A DNA stretch of 64,000 bases from Peromyscus leucopus (GCF_004664715.2 NC_051083.1:102391661-102455660); one strand, 5' to 3'. Positions 37,915 through 49,175 are shown, counted from the stretch's first letter. Numbers and translations are program-made. The notes: generated by a model from the sequence alone, not told the origin.

Positions 37915-38160
37915 AAAAAACAAAAGAAAAATTAAACTAGATGACTTTGCAATGGTTATTAAATGTTATTTCGGAATTTTGAAAACACCTACAGTGAGAA
38001 ATATGAATGTGGATGGAACAAAAGAAGGGAGAGCATGGGCAGAAGAATGGCATACAAACACTGGCCTGAGCTTAACACACTAATTTAGCATTCTCCTAAT
38101 GTGTCAATTTCAAAATTGTAGTGCCTGATAACACAATATTCAAAACTTTTAAAGCTAAAA

Positions 38161-38225
38161 TGTGGCTGATGAGATGGCTTACTAGGTAAAGGTGCATGCT
38201 ACCAAGCCTGCCAATCTGAATTTGA
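38161..38225 (+). repeat. B2/B3 SINE 5' fragment
   Basis: gtggctgatgagatggcttactaggtaaaggtgcatgctacc keeps the B2/B3 tRNA-like head only. Confidence 0.6.
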
Positions 38226-38249
38226 TATATGGAATTGACATGTTGGAAA

Positions 38250-38586
38250 GCATCTTAGTTTCTGCTCTGTTACTGTGAAGAAACACCATGACCAAGAACA
38301 CTCTTATAGAAGAAAGCATTAAATTGGAGGCTTGCTTACAGTTTTGGAGGGTTAGTACATTATCATCATGGCAGGAAGCAGACAGGCATGGTGCTGGAGC
38401 AGTAGATCCTGACCTACAAGCAGCTGACAGAAAGAGAGACTGGGCCTGGTGTGGGCTTTTGAAGCCTAGTGACATGCCTCCTTCATCAAGGCCATGCCTC
38501 GTAATCTTTCCCAAACAGTTCTAACTAGGGACCAAGCCCTCAAACATATGAGCCTATGGGGCCATTCTCACTTAAACCACTACAAA
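38250..38586 (+). mobile_element. Rodent non-autonomous repeat, probably hAT-like (URR1-type)
   Basis: tctgctctgttactgtgaag, acaccatgaccaagaacac, ttatcatcatggcagg, atgagcctatggggccattc. Same family as 32555-32915 in the opposite orientation; the family name is tentative. Confidence 0.6.
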
Positions 38587-38867
38587 AGAAGAGAACCAAT
38601 TTTTGCAAGTTGTCCTTTAACCTACATACACACCATGATACATGTGCATGTATACACAATAAGTAAATTTAATAAAATAATAAAGAGAAAATACTATCAA
38701 GCTTCCCTATCTTCCATACAACTAAGAAAACAGTGTCTAGAGAGCTGGGTAACTGGCTCTGAGTTCAAAACTTCCCTTCATTGACTGCAAGTTTAGTAAC
38801 AGTACTTTTCAGGTCTTAGTAACTTGAATCAGTTTTAAAACTCAGTAACAGAAGCTCACCTGTTGTT

Positions 38868-39310
38868 GGCTTTTTTTTTTTTTTTACTCTTTTTGGGGGT
38901 CTGCCACCCAGCTCCCAAATAAATCACTCATGGAGGCTTATTATTACTTATGAATGTCTGGCGTTAGCTTGGCTTCTTTCTTGCCAGCTTTCCATCTACT
39001 TTTGCCTCTGGGATTTTCCTGTTCTTTTACTTCTGTAAATCTTACTCTTAACTCCTTGGCTTGCTCTGTAGCTGACCCCTGGAGTCCTCCTCCTCCTCCT
39101 CCGACTGCTAGCTCTCTTCTTCCAGATTTCTCCCTCTATATATTCTCTCTGCCTGCCAGCCCCGCCTGTCCTTTCTCCTGCCTTCCTATTGGCCATTTAT
39201 TTCTTTATTAGACCATCAGGTGTTTAGACAGGCACCGTAACACAGCTTCACAGAGTTAAACAAATGTAACATAAACAAAAGTAACACACCTTGAAATAAT
39301 ATTCTACTAC
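38868..39310 (-). mobile_element. Retroposed repeat cassette with poly(A) and 14-bp target-site duplication
   Basis: Flanked by the direct repeat GCTCACCTG(T/C)TGTT (38854-38867 and 39311-39324). A T15 run at the low-coordinate side is a poly(A) tail on the minus strand. The body (about 425 bp) contains an AATATATAGAGG TATA-like motif and an AATAAAG signal on the minus strand, and a GA-rich centre (three-codon CTC repeats on the + strand). I associate this body with a dispersed cricetid repeat, but I do not know its family with certainty. A poly(A) tail plus long duplication shows L1-type insertion, not integrase-type. No coding capacity. Confidence 0.65.
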
Positions 39311-39645
39311 GCTCACCTGCTGTTATTTCACTGTTTTAACTTCATTCAACAATTGGTAATCAAGGAACACTCAAGCTTCAATACTTTCTCATTTTCCTAC
39401 TGGAGACCTAGCCCTATAAAGGGCATAAGAAAGACTATCAATCACATAATTATATGCCATTGTTTGATAATTCTAAAATACATTAAAAATTTTAATTGCA
39501 TTCAATTTTGTTGATTCATAATCCAAAGTGAGTGTGTTTTAACTGAGACACATGAAGACATTATAAAAGGCTCTCAGCAACCTATGTTTATTTGACTTTT
39601 CAGAGATGTGTGAAAGCCTTCTAGTTGTGATTGGTTTCCATCAAA

Positions 39646-39975
39646 TGTAGTGGGTAGCCATTCCAGCTTTGATCTGGAAGTTCCAACCCCCATTGAGGCT
39701 TCAGCAACTGTCATGCCTACAAGGTGGGGTCAAGGGAGGCGCTGAGAGACCCGAGATCTGGATGGGCCAGCGCGCTCTCTGTTGCTGGACTCTAGAAGGT
39801 GGAAGTTGATGGAGCAGAGCTCCAAAGAACACCGCTGGACTGCGATACACCTTCCCCAGACCCCGCGACCTATCTATCCCTTCATTTGTAAGTTACCCAC
39901 TAAATAAATCTTCTTTTTAACTATGTGGAATGGCCTTAATAATTTCACCAATATCTGGTTCCCAACGTTAAATCA
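39646..39975 (+). mobile_element. Endogenous retrovirus LTR remnant (ERVK-like), tentative
   Basis: Starts TGTAGTGGGTAGCC, contains CpG-bearing text (ggcgctgagagacccgag, ccagcgcgctctctg) and an AATAAA signal at about 39902. It runs to gccttaataatttca, a CA end, followed closely by tggttcccaacg, which resembles the start of a primer-binding site. No gag, pol or env sequence follows, so this is a solitary or broken LTR with no coding capacity. Confidence 0.55.
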
Positions 39976-41261
39976 AACATTATTAAGAAAGTAAGTTTTG
40001 CTATTTCATCCAAGAGATACTACTATACTACTACTGCTTACTTAATTTTCAAAATGAGACATGGGGTGTGCAAATCTTTTTACCACAGTCTTTTTTATGA
40101 AGTCCAATAAATAATATAATTTTAATGACTAGTGTTTTTTATGTTCATACTCTTATCTGCATTTTATGTGATTCTGTCTACTTGCAAAATTGATGTCAAC
40201 AATATTTTCCAATGTTTACAAGAATTGGAACACAGGAAAGTTCTTGTGTAGTGTCCTTATGATGATTTTAACAAAAATCAAGATTATAAGGCTATCAATG
40301 TACAATTCTATTATTAATAAGATTTTCATTAAATCTTGTTGCAAGGGTTTGAGAGCTGCCTATGTAACATTTAAATTACTGTAATTTTCAAGAAGAAAAT
40401 ATTGACACAGAGATTAATAGAACTTAGATTAATATAACTTAGTAGTAAGAATGCAAAGTGTCTATCATTTGCATTAAATGAAACAATTTCTTATAATCTT
40501 TATACATGCCTAGCATGACTGTTGATCTAGATGCATTAGAGCAGACACCTGGGAATAATTACATCCCAGAAACTTCTGAACATGTTAAAGGTAAAAGAGG
40601 CTGTGAATATGTTCAATGCAAAAGCACCTAATATTATGGACCTTGATATGTCAAAATTGTCTTGTATTACTCAGGTGGCCAAGTCTAATCACATAGGTAC
40701 TTCAATGAAGAAACAGAGTAGGTCACAGAGCAATTAAAAAGGAATTCAACTTGTTGGCTTTGAAGATGGAGGAGAATCAAAGCAAAGGAACGCAGTTCCA
40801 GAAGCCAAAATTCTCCTTCAGCCATAGCTAGCAAGACAATGGGGACCTTAGTCCTACACCACAGAGAACTTCATTTAATCACTGACGGGAAATGAGCAGG
40901 AAATAGACTTCCTCCAGAGTCTCAGTCCTGCTGACACTTGCATTTTAGCCTGCTGAGACCAGTACCAAACTTATGATCTACTAAACTGTAAAATAATACA
41001 TTGATGCTTGAGGCCACTCGTACACATTAACTCAATACTAAAGCAATAGAAAACTAATAAATGGGGAATTTGAATTTTTATTGAGTGCTTGTATATAATT
41101 AAACAATAAGATAATATTGTCCTCAAGAAAATACCAAACATATTGTGTAGAGAAGTATCTTTGGAGAGTGCTAAGTAGAGCAGACCAGCTATAGCACTGT
41201 CCATGGTAGCTGGTTTCCACAGGGAACTGAGGTAGAACAGTGCATTAAGAAATTACAGAGG

Positions 41262-41400
41262 CTAAGTGTGGTGGCACATGCCTGTATTCCTAGCACTTAA
41301 GAGGCAGAGCTCTGTAAGTTCCAGGACAGTTTATGCTACACAGAAATTTCCAGGCTAACAAGGGCTACACTGTGAGACCCTGTCTCAAAAAACACACACA
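41262..41400 (+). repeat. B1 SINE
   Basis: taagtgtggtggcacatgcctg, taagaggcagagctctg, gagaccctgtctcaaaaaac. Confidence 0.92.
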
Positions 41401-41640
41401 CAAACAGTTTTAGCAAAGAAATTATACAAATATCAGGAGATAATAGCTAATACAGATCAGAATAGCAAGTAATCAAAGTTGGCCCAACATTTTCCTACAA
41501 CTCTGTCAGCTGACAATCTCTTTTTCTACACCACTACTCACTACAGAAAAGCTGTCTCAGCTACCAACCTGCTTCTCTCTTTTCATCCTACTGAGGCATT
41601 GTCTAATTAAAATATGGAATAAAAGGTAGCAAACATATTT

Positions 41641-41718
41641 GTCTGGAGGGGTAGTTCAGTGGTACAAACCTTCCCTAGAATCCTCAAAGCCTGAGTCCCA
41701 TAGCAAGCACCACAAATA
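41641..41718 (+). repeat. ID SINE, diverged
   Basis: ggggtagttcagtggtac and gagtcccatagcaagcacc correspond to the ID box A and box B region. Confidence 0.65.
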
Positions 41719-41784
41719 ACATGAAACTTAATTTAGAAGAATCGAAAGTCTTCACAAAGGAAAAGGCATTAGAGGTATCAAAAG

Positions 41785-41905
41785 CTTTGAAATCAGGCAT
41801 CCCTGGGTTTAAATTATGGCTTATCATTCTGATAAATCATACTGAACAACATAATTAACTTACTTGAAACACTGTGTCTGTGACTGTAAGAATGGGAGAA
41901 TATAT
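41785..41905 (-). repeat. MIR-like, reversed, weak
   Basis: atccctgggtttaaattatgg, taacttacttgaaacactg and gtaagaatgggag fit the MIR complement loosely. Confidence 0.4.
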
Positions 41906-42728
41906 TTATGTATGCAGTGTGGGAGAAGCATCATGGAAGGTGCACCCAATAAATTATATCAACCATGCAAAACCAGTACTTTTTAAAAATGGGATACATT
42001 CTCATAGGAAATTCAGAGTATCTGATATACATGATAAAGTTTTAAACTATTTTTATTTTATTAATGAGGTATTTGATTTCACTTCTCCACTGAAGCACAT
42101 TTTAAAAAGTACTCTGAAACAAGTTGCACATGTTCTCACCTTAGTATACCATAAATGTCAAAATTTAAGTAAAAAATTTAGGTACCTTCATCATAGTGAG
42201 TTATGTCAGTCAAAATATTTTGCTAATGTCATTTTAAACAAAAATTTCATTATATAATTTAGATGAAACTATTGCTGCTTGCTGCTTGGAAAGCTATGGT
42301 TACTATAATGTTATAAAAAGCATCTGACCAATAAATTATTTCCTGTCAAACATGAAGGATGGCCTTCCATTTTGTTGTTTAAAATGATACTATCTGGTTC
42401 AAGCATAAATTGATTTATTTTAAACACTATGCAGTATGCATTTTAAAACCTGGTACCTATCTCCACTCTGTGCCCTATTTTTCTTCAGTAGTGTTTTCAT
42501 TGCCCTTAAATCAGTTATCAAAAGTGAAAGCATTTAATGATTATCTTGGTTCAGAATTTTCAGACATAAAACATGAATGAAAACAGAATGAAGATGAAGA
42601 ATAGTAATTCTCATTAAATGCAAGGACTATATCTGCCTAATACTCAGCAGTTATTCTTGGGATGCAACACTAAATAGCTGCTGAATGTTACCAATTTAAA
42701 ATATGATGGCTCCTGATTTACAATAGTT

Positions 42729-42788
<60 letters not shown>
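42729..42788. repeat. Compound (AC)n(AG)n microsatellite
   Basis: About 8 AC units then about 22 AG units. Confidence 0.97.
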
Positions 42789-42790
<2 letters not shown>

Positions 42791-45441
42791 GTAAAGCACA
42801 CATTCAGAAGTAAACTTTCTGAAATTTGACCTTTTCCTATATTAACTACATGCAATATGATTGTCTCTTGTGATCCTTGGAAAGTCGAGAGACACAGTTC
42901 ATAGTCATACATCATGGCAGTAGACAACAGACCTTACAGTGTGCTGTGATGATAGTCAGGGATGCAAGTTAGGTGTATTGAAGTCATTGTTTTTACTTGT
43001 GATATTTTCAACTTATTAGATGACTGAAAAAGTTGTGTGCACTTTGAATACCTAGAATAACTCCAGATGACCTCTTTGGTGTAGACTTGAAGAAACATAT
43101 AGTAACACACTGTGACTGCCATTTCAACTTAAAATATCATCTGCAGTGCTTACCTCTTAACTTCTTAACTGTAATAAAGTTATTTACACGATATTTGCCA
43201 GTATCTTACTGCTTTCTCATTTTTCCCTCTCTCAAATTTGGTTCTACATACATCTTGCCTAAATATTCTGTCAAGTTTAATGGGTGTAATCCTGAGTAAC
43301 TGTGGACCTCCAAATGACAGTATGAAGATTTGCAATTCTGCCTCTTGCCCCTTTATGGGCAGTCACTTTGCAGGGAGGGGTTCTGGGCAGCAGCATCCCT
43401 TTAAGAATAAAAACAATGAATCAAGATGAATTTCTGGCAAGTAAAACTCTTTTAAATATCTGAAAGTGAAAGAAACATAGCTATCTTTTTATACATTGTT
43501 TATGTGCAGTATTTTCCAAGTTCATTAAATGGTTTTGAGAATTCTTTTAAAAATATACTATGAGATTAATGAGAGAATTTTAACTTTACTTGTACATGCC
43601 AGGCTAAAATATCTTAAGTAGCTAACAGAATAAATGTTGATAAGGAGGAGATGTAGTCTAATCATAACCCTATAAAAAGAAAATTTTGAAAACACTAAAG
43701 GAAAGGGCTGTCTTCTCCTAATGGGACTACATACACTGCATCACACTCACAGTACCCAATCCACAACTTAGTACAGAACTACTGAGTAAGGACAACAGAA
43801 GCAGGCAGTGCCTAGAAACCATGGCACATGGGACAGCTTCCAAGCTTGGCTGTATTCAAGAAATATTTTGTAACTCTACTAGCTCCAGGAGACTCCACTG
43901 GGATCAGGAAATAAAATAGGAGGAACTGATTTTGTACAAGGAAGGGCTGTTCATGAATGAAGGTGCTGCTCTGGGGACAATTTTCAAGGAGGACATGGAC
44001 TACCATCTTTGAGAAGTAACATAGAAGGGATTCCTGCACTAATTAAAAGGACTGTGAGTTCTCCAAGTCATCTCAAAGGCCACTGGGATTTTCTATTAAT
44101 AAATGATAAGGAAACCCTTTTGCAAATTAAGACAGTGCAAATTCCTACCAACCATGCCACATAAGTTACACAGCAACACAAATTATTCTAATGTGTTAGC
44201 TTTATTATTTATTGACATAATTTTGTTATGTAGTAAAAGCAAATCAAGCAGAATGCAAGTAAAGGTTTATTTGCTAACTGTAAAAGCAACTAAATACTGT
44301 TTTCTTAATTTGAGATTATTTTAAGTATTTCAGTAGCTAGGAAAGATTTCTCAAAGTACAAGTCTTGGTTTGTATCATGAATTAGTAGAGGACAGTCTTA
44401 GGAGAAATAAGGGAAAGAAAATACCAAAAGTATAAAATATACATTTTTTGTTATATCTGTCTTTTGAATCATCCAGAAACGGGGAAAATTAACACAGCAT
44501 GCAAAATGTTTTTCTCAGTTAATCTAAGGACTGAAATTTATTGATTAAAGAAATTGCTTTGAAATACTACACTGTTGGCATTAACTATAAAATATAGCTT
44601 ATATATTCAACCAATTTAAAGCAGAAAGCTAACTAATTACAATTATAGAGACAAAAGGAGGACAAGACTCATTCTGGTTCAAATTAGTTCACTAACATCT
44701 GTCATCTTTTAGCCTGAGAAAGGTAAAAATCTAAGGAAAAGATCTCAGAGTATCCATCTTGCTAGAATACACTGTTACAACGCATCATCTAATTCTTACC
44801 TAATTATTTTCTCCTTCTTGCCATACTTCTATTACTAATCAAACTTGCTGTTTGTGAAGAAGAAAACATTGCTAGCACTAATACTGCTTCAGTGTGCCTT
44901 TGGAATCTAGCAATGCATTAATTCTATAACGTTGGCCTGAAGGAGACATTTGCTGTTTTAAAACAATGAATATCAAAACACTGGCCTACCACTTAGATGT
45001 GGTTGCCCTTTCAGCTTTATTAATTTAAGCCAAATGACAGGGGAATTTATATGGTTTGCACCTGTCAAAAGTGGAGTCTTTACTAATGCAGTTTCCACTG
45101 ACCAGGAGAATCTCCCTGAGGCTAAGATTGAACTTCAACCTATTGTTGAACAGCCGGGTAGCACAAACATGTCACCAAGGACTCAGTTTCTATTAAGACA
45201 ATCCTTTCAGAAATCCAGACGGATGGCATGCCACTCTGCACATGTTCAAGCCTGAAGATGGAGGAAGACTATGTCTATTCAGTAAACAGGGCCAAAAAAT
45301 TATCCTAAATCTCTTCTCTCCCCCTAACACACTACAACATAATCAAAAATGTATTTTATGCTACATAAAACAATTTTCCTAAAGGGTGCCATAGTCAGTA
45401 TTACCTCAAACTCTTGAAAATATTGAGACATTTCAACTATC

Positions 45442-45461
45442 TAAAAAAAAAAAAAAAAAAA
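45442..45461. repeat. A-rich homopolymer
   Basis: A run of about 20 A without a SINE body next to it. Confidence 0.9.
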
Positions 45462-48189
45462 ACAAGTAAACAAACTTGAACTGTAAAACCCACAAAGAAC
45501 AAAACTAATATTTCTGTTCAAAGTCTCCAATGAATTAAATGTTCTGTACTGTAGCTGATGCTAGCATAGCAGCCTTCACGTGTCTACAACATCAAAAGCC
45601 AAGCTGGACCTAAACAGCACTGAGACTGGGTTTGGGAAGATCACATTTTGTTATACCTGCTGAATTCCTACAGTACATTTGCACTACAACTAAGACACAT
45701 GATTTGGGCAAATCTTTGAGAAAATACTTGCTTCCAATCAAAGTCATGTAATATGTGTTAGACAAATCACAGTACGTAATGATAGAACAGTATAAAGCAT
45801 TGGTGGTGCTGCACAAGCACGCATTACAAGAAGATTGTACAACAACGGTGAATAATTCTAGACTCTAGATTACTCAAAATATCACCTGGAATTCTAAGAC
45901 ATGATTTTACAGATCAGTTTCCAACAGGCCACAATATACCAATGAGTCAGAATTTAACTATTCCACTGCAATGCAAAAAGTTTCAAGAGAAACAGCAACA
46001 AAACCAAGATTTATTTGCCAGTCAAACAAGTCTAAGAACAAATTTTGGCACCTGATCCAGTAGTCCAACTTAGTTTTGATAATTTGAAGATTAAATTTTA
46101 TGCTAAACTTAAACATCATTTTGTGTACAAAAAGGTTGTAGAGTATAAAGCATTGATGACAATAACATAGTAAACAATACGTTTTCTTATTTGGGGCCGA
46201 ATGAATCAATGAATTGTAATCTAAAAGTTAAAAGGTAAAGAACTTACAGATTCCCCAAGTGAGTCTTTTCCATATCAAACATTTTTCTCTCCATGTATAT
46301 TCACTTAATATTTGGTAGTAATGTATTTATAAAGAAAAATAAGCTGGGATCAATTTAATAATGTTGCCTGGTACCAGTCAAAATAGTCTAGCCTAACCTT
46401 TAGCTCTTCAAACATAGCTTTCCATCTATGTATACTACTAGTAAATAGCATTCACCATGTAAGATCACAGTATTTTCTAGTTTTTCCCTTGTAAACCAGG
46501 TCAAACAGATAAATGAATTCTTCAAAGGAAGAATGACATTCACTAAAAATGTTGTATTACCTTGTATCTGAGCTCCTAGCTAGTAAGAATTAATAAAAAT
46601 ATGGGCATATATTTTATATCTATAACAAATCTAAAACGGGCCAACCAGCTACAAAAGGGGTACAATTTTAATCATTTGAACAGTGAAATATAGTAAAGAA
46701 AATACTATAAACATTACTATTATTTATTGTAACCTAGTGATCTTTGCAGGGCTTTGTTTTGTTTATAGTCAAGTTGCTTTTGGTATACATTTAATCATTT
46801 CTCATTAGTTAAGATTCACAAAGGCAGGAAGCTATCCTTCCTTTTTCTCAAATAATTGGAAGGAGCTCCACTAATTGTCACCTCCCATTAGTTTGTGCTT
46901 TTGCTAAATACAGCATCCGAAAAACAAACATAGCTGTTGTATTTTCACAAACATCACCTAAATTATTTCACTTCATGACAGAAAAGGAGTTTACTCTCCA
47001 ATCAGATAAAATAACTCAGAACACAAACAAGGAGGATCATGAAAAACAATCTCAAAATGATTCTGAAATGGCCTCATTTTTTCAGTGCTTTCTAGGGAAT
47101 CAGTTCAGTTACAGTGACAGCAGGAACATACTTCCTTAGTGGCTGAACACCTTTCCAGGGACCTGGCCAATGTGTATCGGAGTCTCACATGAAACTTTGT
47201 TTAAAAATGGCAACTCACAACAGACTTCTAAACACACATTTCACCTAAAGCAAGGAGAATTTCCCCATTCTGACTGCTAAACATATTTTGAAGGGAACAT
47301 TCAGAGTTCAAACACCCTTATTAATCAAAAGATATCCTTCTTACTAATATTGTTTTTTAAAAAGATCCGGCTTTCCTTTGCTCATTCCTCCTCTAGAAGA
47401 AAAGGATTCTAAACAATACTTCAAAAGAACAGTTCATCATATCTCCTGGATTTTGTTTTTAAAACTACATTTTATGTATTTTTGAAAATTCCAAACAGAT
47501 TTTCCAATGCATTTCTATAGACATTTACTTAAAATACATTTCTAGAACAGCTGTTTGTAGAATACTATTTTCAACCTCTGAATATATAAGTAACTACCCA
47601 TAGAAGTAAAAGCCATCCAAATTTGAACTTATCACAACTTGAATGAAAAGTAAGAAAGATGAAATATTACTCATTCATTAATATTTATACAGAACTAGAA
47701 AGTAAATGTCTTGGCTAGAAGACTCATTTGATGAACTATGAATGTTTCAAATTCTTCCAAATTAATACACAAAACATTTTCATACTTCACATATCACAAA
47801 CATTAAACATCAGCAGATTTTAAGCCATCACACAAAAGAAATCACTGTAGTTCAGATACATAAAAATTCCAAAAATCTCATGCTAAACATTAAAGTTTCC
47901 TTATACAATCCCTTGGCTATACCTTCATAGTAATGATTAGATTTGCATTTAACACTTTAAATAAAAATAAACTCCAGGAAACAAAAACAATGGTAATGTG
48001 GGCATGCCAGCATCTTTAAACACAAGCAAGCTTGAGGATGTTTATTGCTGTTTTTTTTGTTGTTGTTTTTTTTGTTCTCAATCTTGTCAGTTGGGGGATG
48101 TTGCTATTTGCAATCCCCCTCCCACATTTTGCCACACAGCAGATTCATGAATGAAATCCCACTTTAACATCCTATTTTCTCTCACTTAC

Positions 48190-48287
48190 ATGTATGCTGG
48201 AGAAAGTGGAGTTGACCTGGATGTTTTAAGCACAGGAACTGGGAATTTCCAGATAGCAGGAGAGCTCGTTTTCCATTTCAATGGCAT
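48190..48287 (-). CDS. Klhl13: Klhl13 alternative first coding exon (MPLKWK form)
   Basis: The 98 coding nt give 32 codons plus two bases. They translate to MPLKWKTSSPAIWKF... ending TPLSPAY, followed by a strong donor (GCATACAT then GTAAGTG). This matches the N terminus of the main KLHL13 isoform as I recall it. The AT left at the end plus A from the exon at 24697 gives Ile, so the junction reads SPAY-I-SLVDE. The start codon has A at -3. The leader upstream (48288 to about 48440) contains a 15-codon upstream ORF. A TTTAAA sequence at 48456-48461 is placed like a TATA box. A CAG at 48441-48443 could instead be a splice acceptor. The exon is too short to stand out in an ORF scan, and the + strand reading frame opposite it is not a gene. 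Confidence 0.95.
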
Positions 48288-48302
48288 GTTGTCACCACGG
48301 TA

Positions 48303-48350
48303 CTACAATAAACAACGTTTCCATAACAGACTACCAACTAGGACTTCCAT
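48303..48350 (-). other. Upstream ORF in leader of the MPLKWK first exon
   Basis: An ATG at 48350-48348 opens 15 codons (MEVLVGSLLWKRCLL) and stops at TAG 48305-48303, 15 nt before the main start codon. If the transcript begins near 48430-48440, this uORF is in the mRNA and would reduce or condition translation of that isoform. The ORF is read directly from sequence. The effect on translation is inference. Confidence 0.5.
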
Positions 48351-48424
48351 TCCACAGTGTACTGACACAGCAGCCGCGGAGAACAAGCGAAAGATTCTGC
48401 CAGTGCCCTTAAACCGACGCCTCC

Positions 48425-48541
48425 AATCTGTACAATAGGACTGCAAGGTACCTCCTTTAAATCCTCCTGTCCCCTAAAGCAATAAGATGATTCTATCCTT
48501 CCAACTCAACAATAGTGCCACCTCGTTAGGAAAGTGTTGAT

Positions 48542-48545
<4 letters not shown>
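48425..48545 (-). promoter_or_regulatory. Candidate promoter of the inner first exon
   Basis: The region between the (GT)n tract and the MPLKWK leader holds a TATA-like TTTAAA (48456-48461, reading the same on both strands). It lies about 170 nt upstream of the start codon. The leader just downstream contains CpGs, unusual for this AT-rich locus. An independent promoter is plausible because this first exon lies inside the intron that follows the MLRFIS exon. Confidence 0.3.

Positions 48546-48592
<47 letters not shown>
48546..48592. repeat. (GT)n microsatellite between the two first exons
   Basis: An uninterrupted GT run of about 23 units on the + strand (CA on the gene strand). It lies about 0.26 kb upstream of the inner start codon and about 0.2 kb downstream of the outer first exon donor. 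It is likely length-polymorphic. Confidence 0.97.
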
Positions 48593-48593
<1 letters not shown>

Positions 48594-48798
48594 ACTGTAC
48601 TGTGCATAGTACACAATGCAGCTTTACTTAATAAAAGCAGCTACGGTGCTTTAAAAAAAAAAAGCTTGCAATACCATTGTTCTACCTTAACAGGGATACT
48701 GCAGCATTGTACTATGTTATGCACCTATTAACCTGATTTCTGACCAATAGTAGCAGGAAAAAAATAGATGGGTTTCATATAAGAATGAAACAACATAC

Positions 48799-48878
48799 CT
48801 ACTCAGAATACATTTGTCATCCTCTGAACATTCTTCTTTTGAGCTGCAACAATACAAATGGGATATAAACCTCAGCAT
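48799..48878 (-). CDS. Klhl13: Klhl13 alternative first coding exon (MLRFIS form)
   Basis: The 80 coding nt give 26 codons plus two bases. They translate to MLRFISHLYCCSSKEE... ending DDKCILS, with the donor AGTAG then GTATGT. The leftover AG plus A from the exon at 24697 makes Arg, giving ...CILS-R-SLVDE in frame. The peptide matches an annotated alternative N terminus of KLHL13 as I recall it. It replaces the 33-residue basic, Pro-rich N terminus of the other form with a 27-residue Cys-rich and acidic one. The start codon has G at -3. The leader region upstream holds a 67-codon upstream ORF at 48972-49175. A CTGCTGCAG at about 49193-49201 could be an acceptor from a further noncoding exon. 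Confidence 0.93.
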
Positions 48879-48971
48879 AGCCTTAGGCCACAGCTAATAG
48901 AGATCAGTGACTAAATTCAGCAGCCTGCTTTCCTCCTGTGCAAGCTCTGGCCACACAATACAAGAATGCCA

Positions 48972-49175
48972 TTATGGGAAAAGCCCATTTAAAAAATGCC
49001 AGGTCCTCTGTTTTCCAGTTAGAAGAAAGCAAAATGCCAGAGCAAATATAAACTGCTGAAGAACTCTGCGCACTCTTCTAGTAGCTTCTGATTCAAGTTG
49101 CACTCCTTTCCCTATTTTTATTTCCAAGCCGGGATGAGCAAAACCTCCTACATCTATAACATGCTGTGGTAACAC
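48972..49175 (-). other. Long upstream ORF in the presumed leader of the MLRFIS first exon
   Basis: This is a 67-codon ATG-initiated frame (MLPQHVIDVGGFAHPG... ending NGLFP). It ends 93 nt before the MLRFIS start codon. It resembles no protein I know and is most likely a leader uORF or chance frame, if transcription starts in the GC-rich block at 49.2-49.5 kb. It could be outside the mature mRNA if a splice acceptor near 49193 is not used. Confidence 0.3.

Larger units (their letters stand above)
24698..48189 (-). other. Klhl13: Klhl13 large first intron
   Basis: About 23.5 kb between the linker exon and the inner first exon. It carries a MIR split by a SINE at 25.1-25.5 kb, an open frame at 26.8-27.25 kb, a MER20 at 27.4 kb, a MIR at 30.8 kb, SINEs at 31.4-31.8 kb, hAT-like repeats at 32.6 and 38.3 kb, B2/B3 copies at 34.6 and 36.9 kb, an Lx 3' end at 34.8-36.0 kb, a retroposed cassette at 38.87 kb, an LTR remnant at 39.65 kb, B1 and ID at 41.3-41.7 kb and a CA/GA microsatellite at 42.7 kb. 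From 42.8 to 48.19 kb and from 27.6 to 30.75 kb I recognise no interspersed repeat. Confidence 0.8.

Noticed and set aside
38954..39211. 85-codon frame with a Pro run
   Set aside because: Lies in the retroposed cassette, antisense to its poly(A) orientation; the Pro run is a CTC triplet repeat.
41874..42257. 127-codon + strand frame, the longest + strand frame in the window
   Set aside because: Starts within MIR-like sequence, has no recognisable domain and reads as AT-rich translated noise.
48151..48438. 95-codon + strand frame over the inner first exon
   Set aside because: It is the shadow of the conserved MPLKWK exon and its leader on the other strand.
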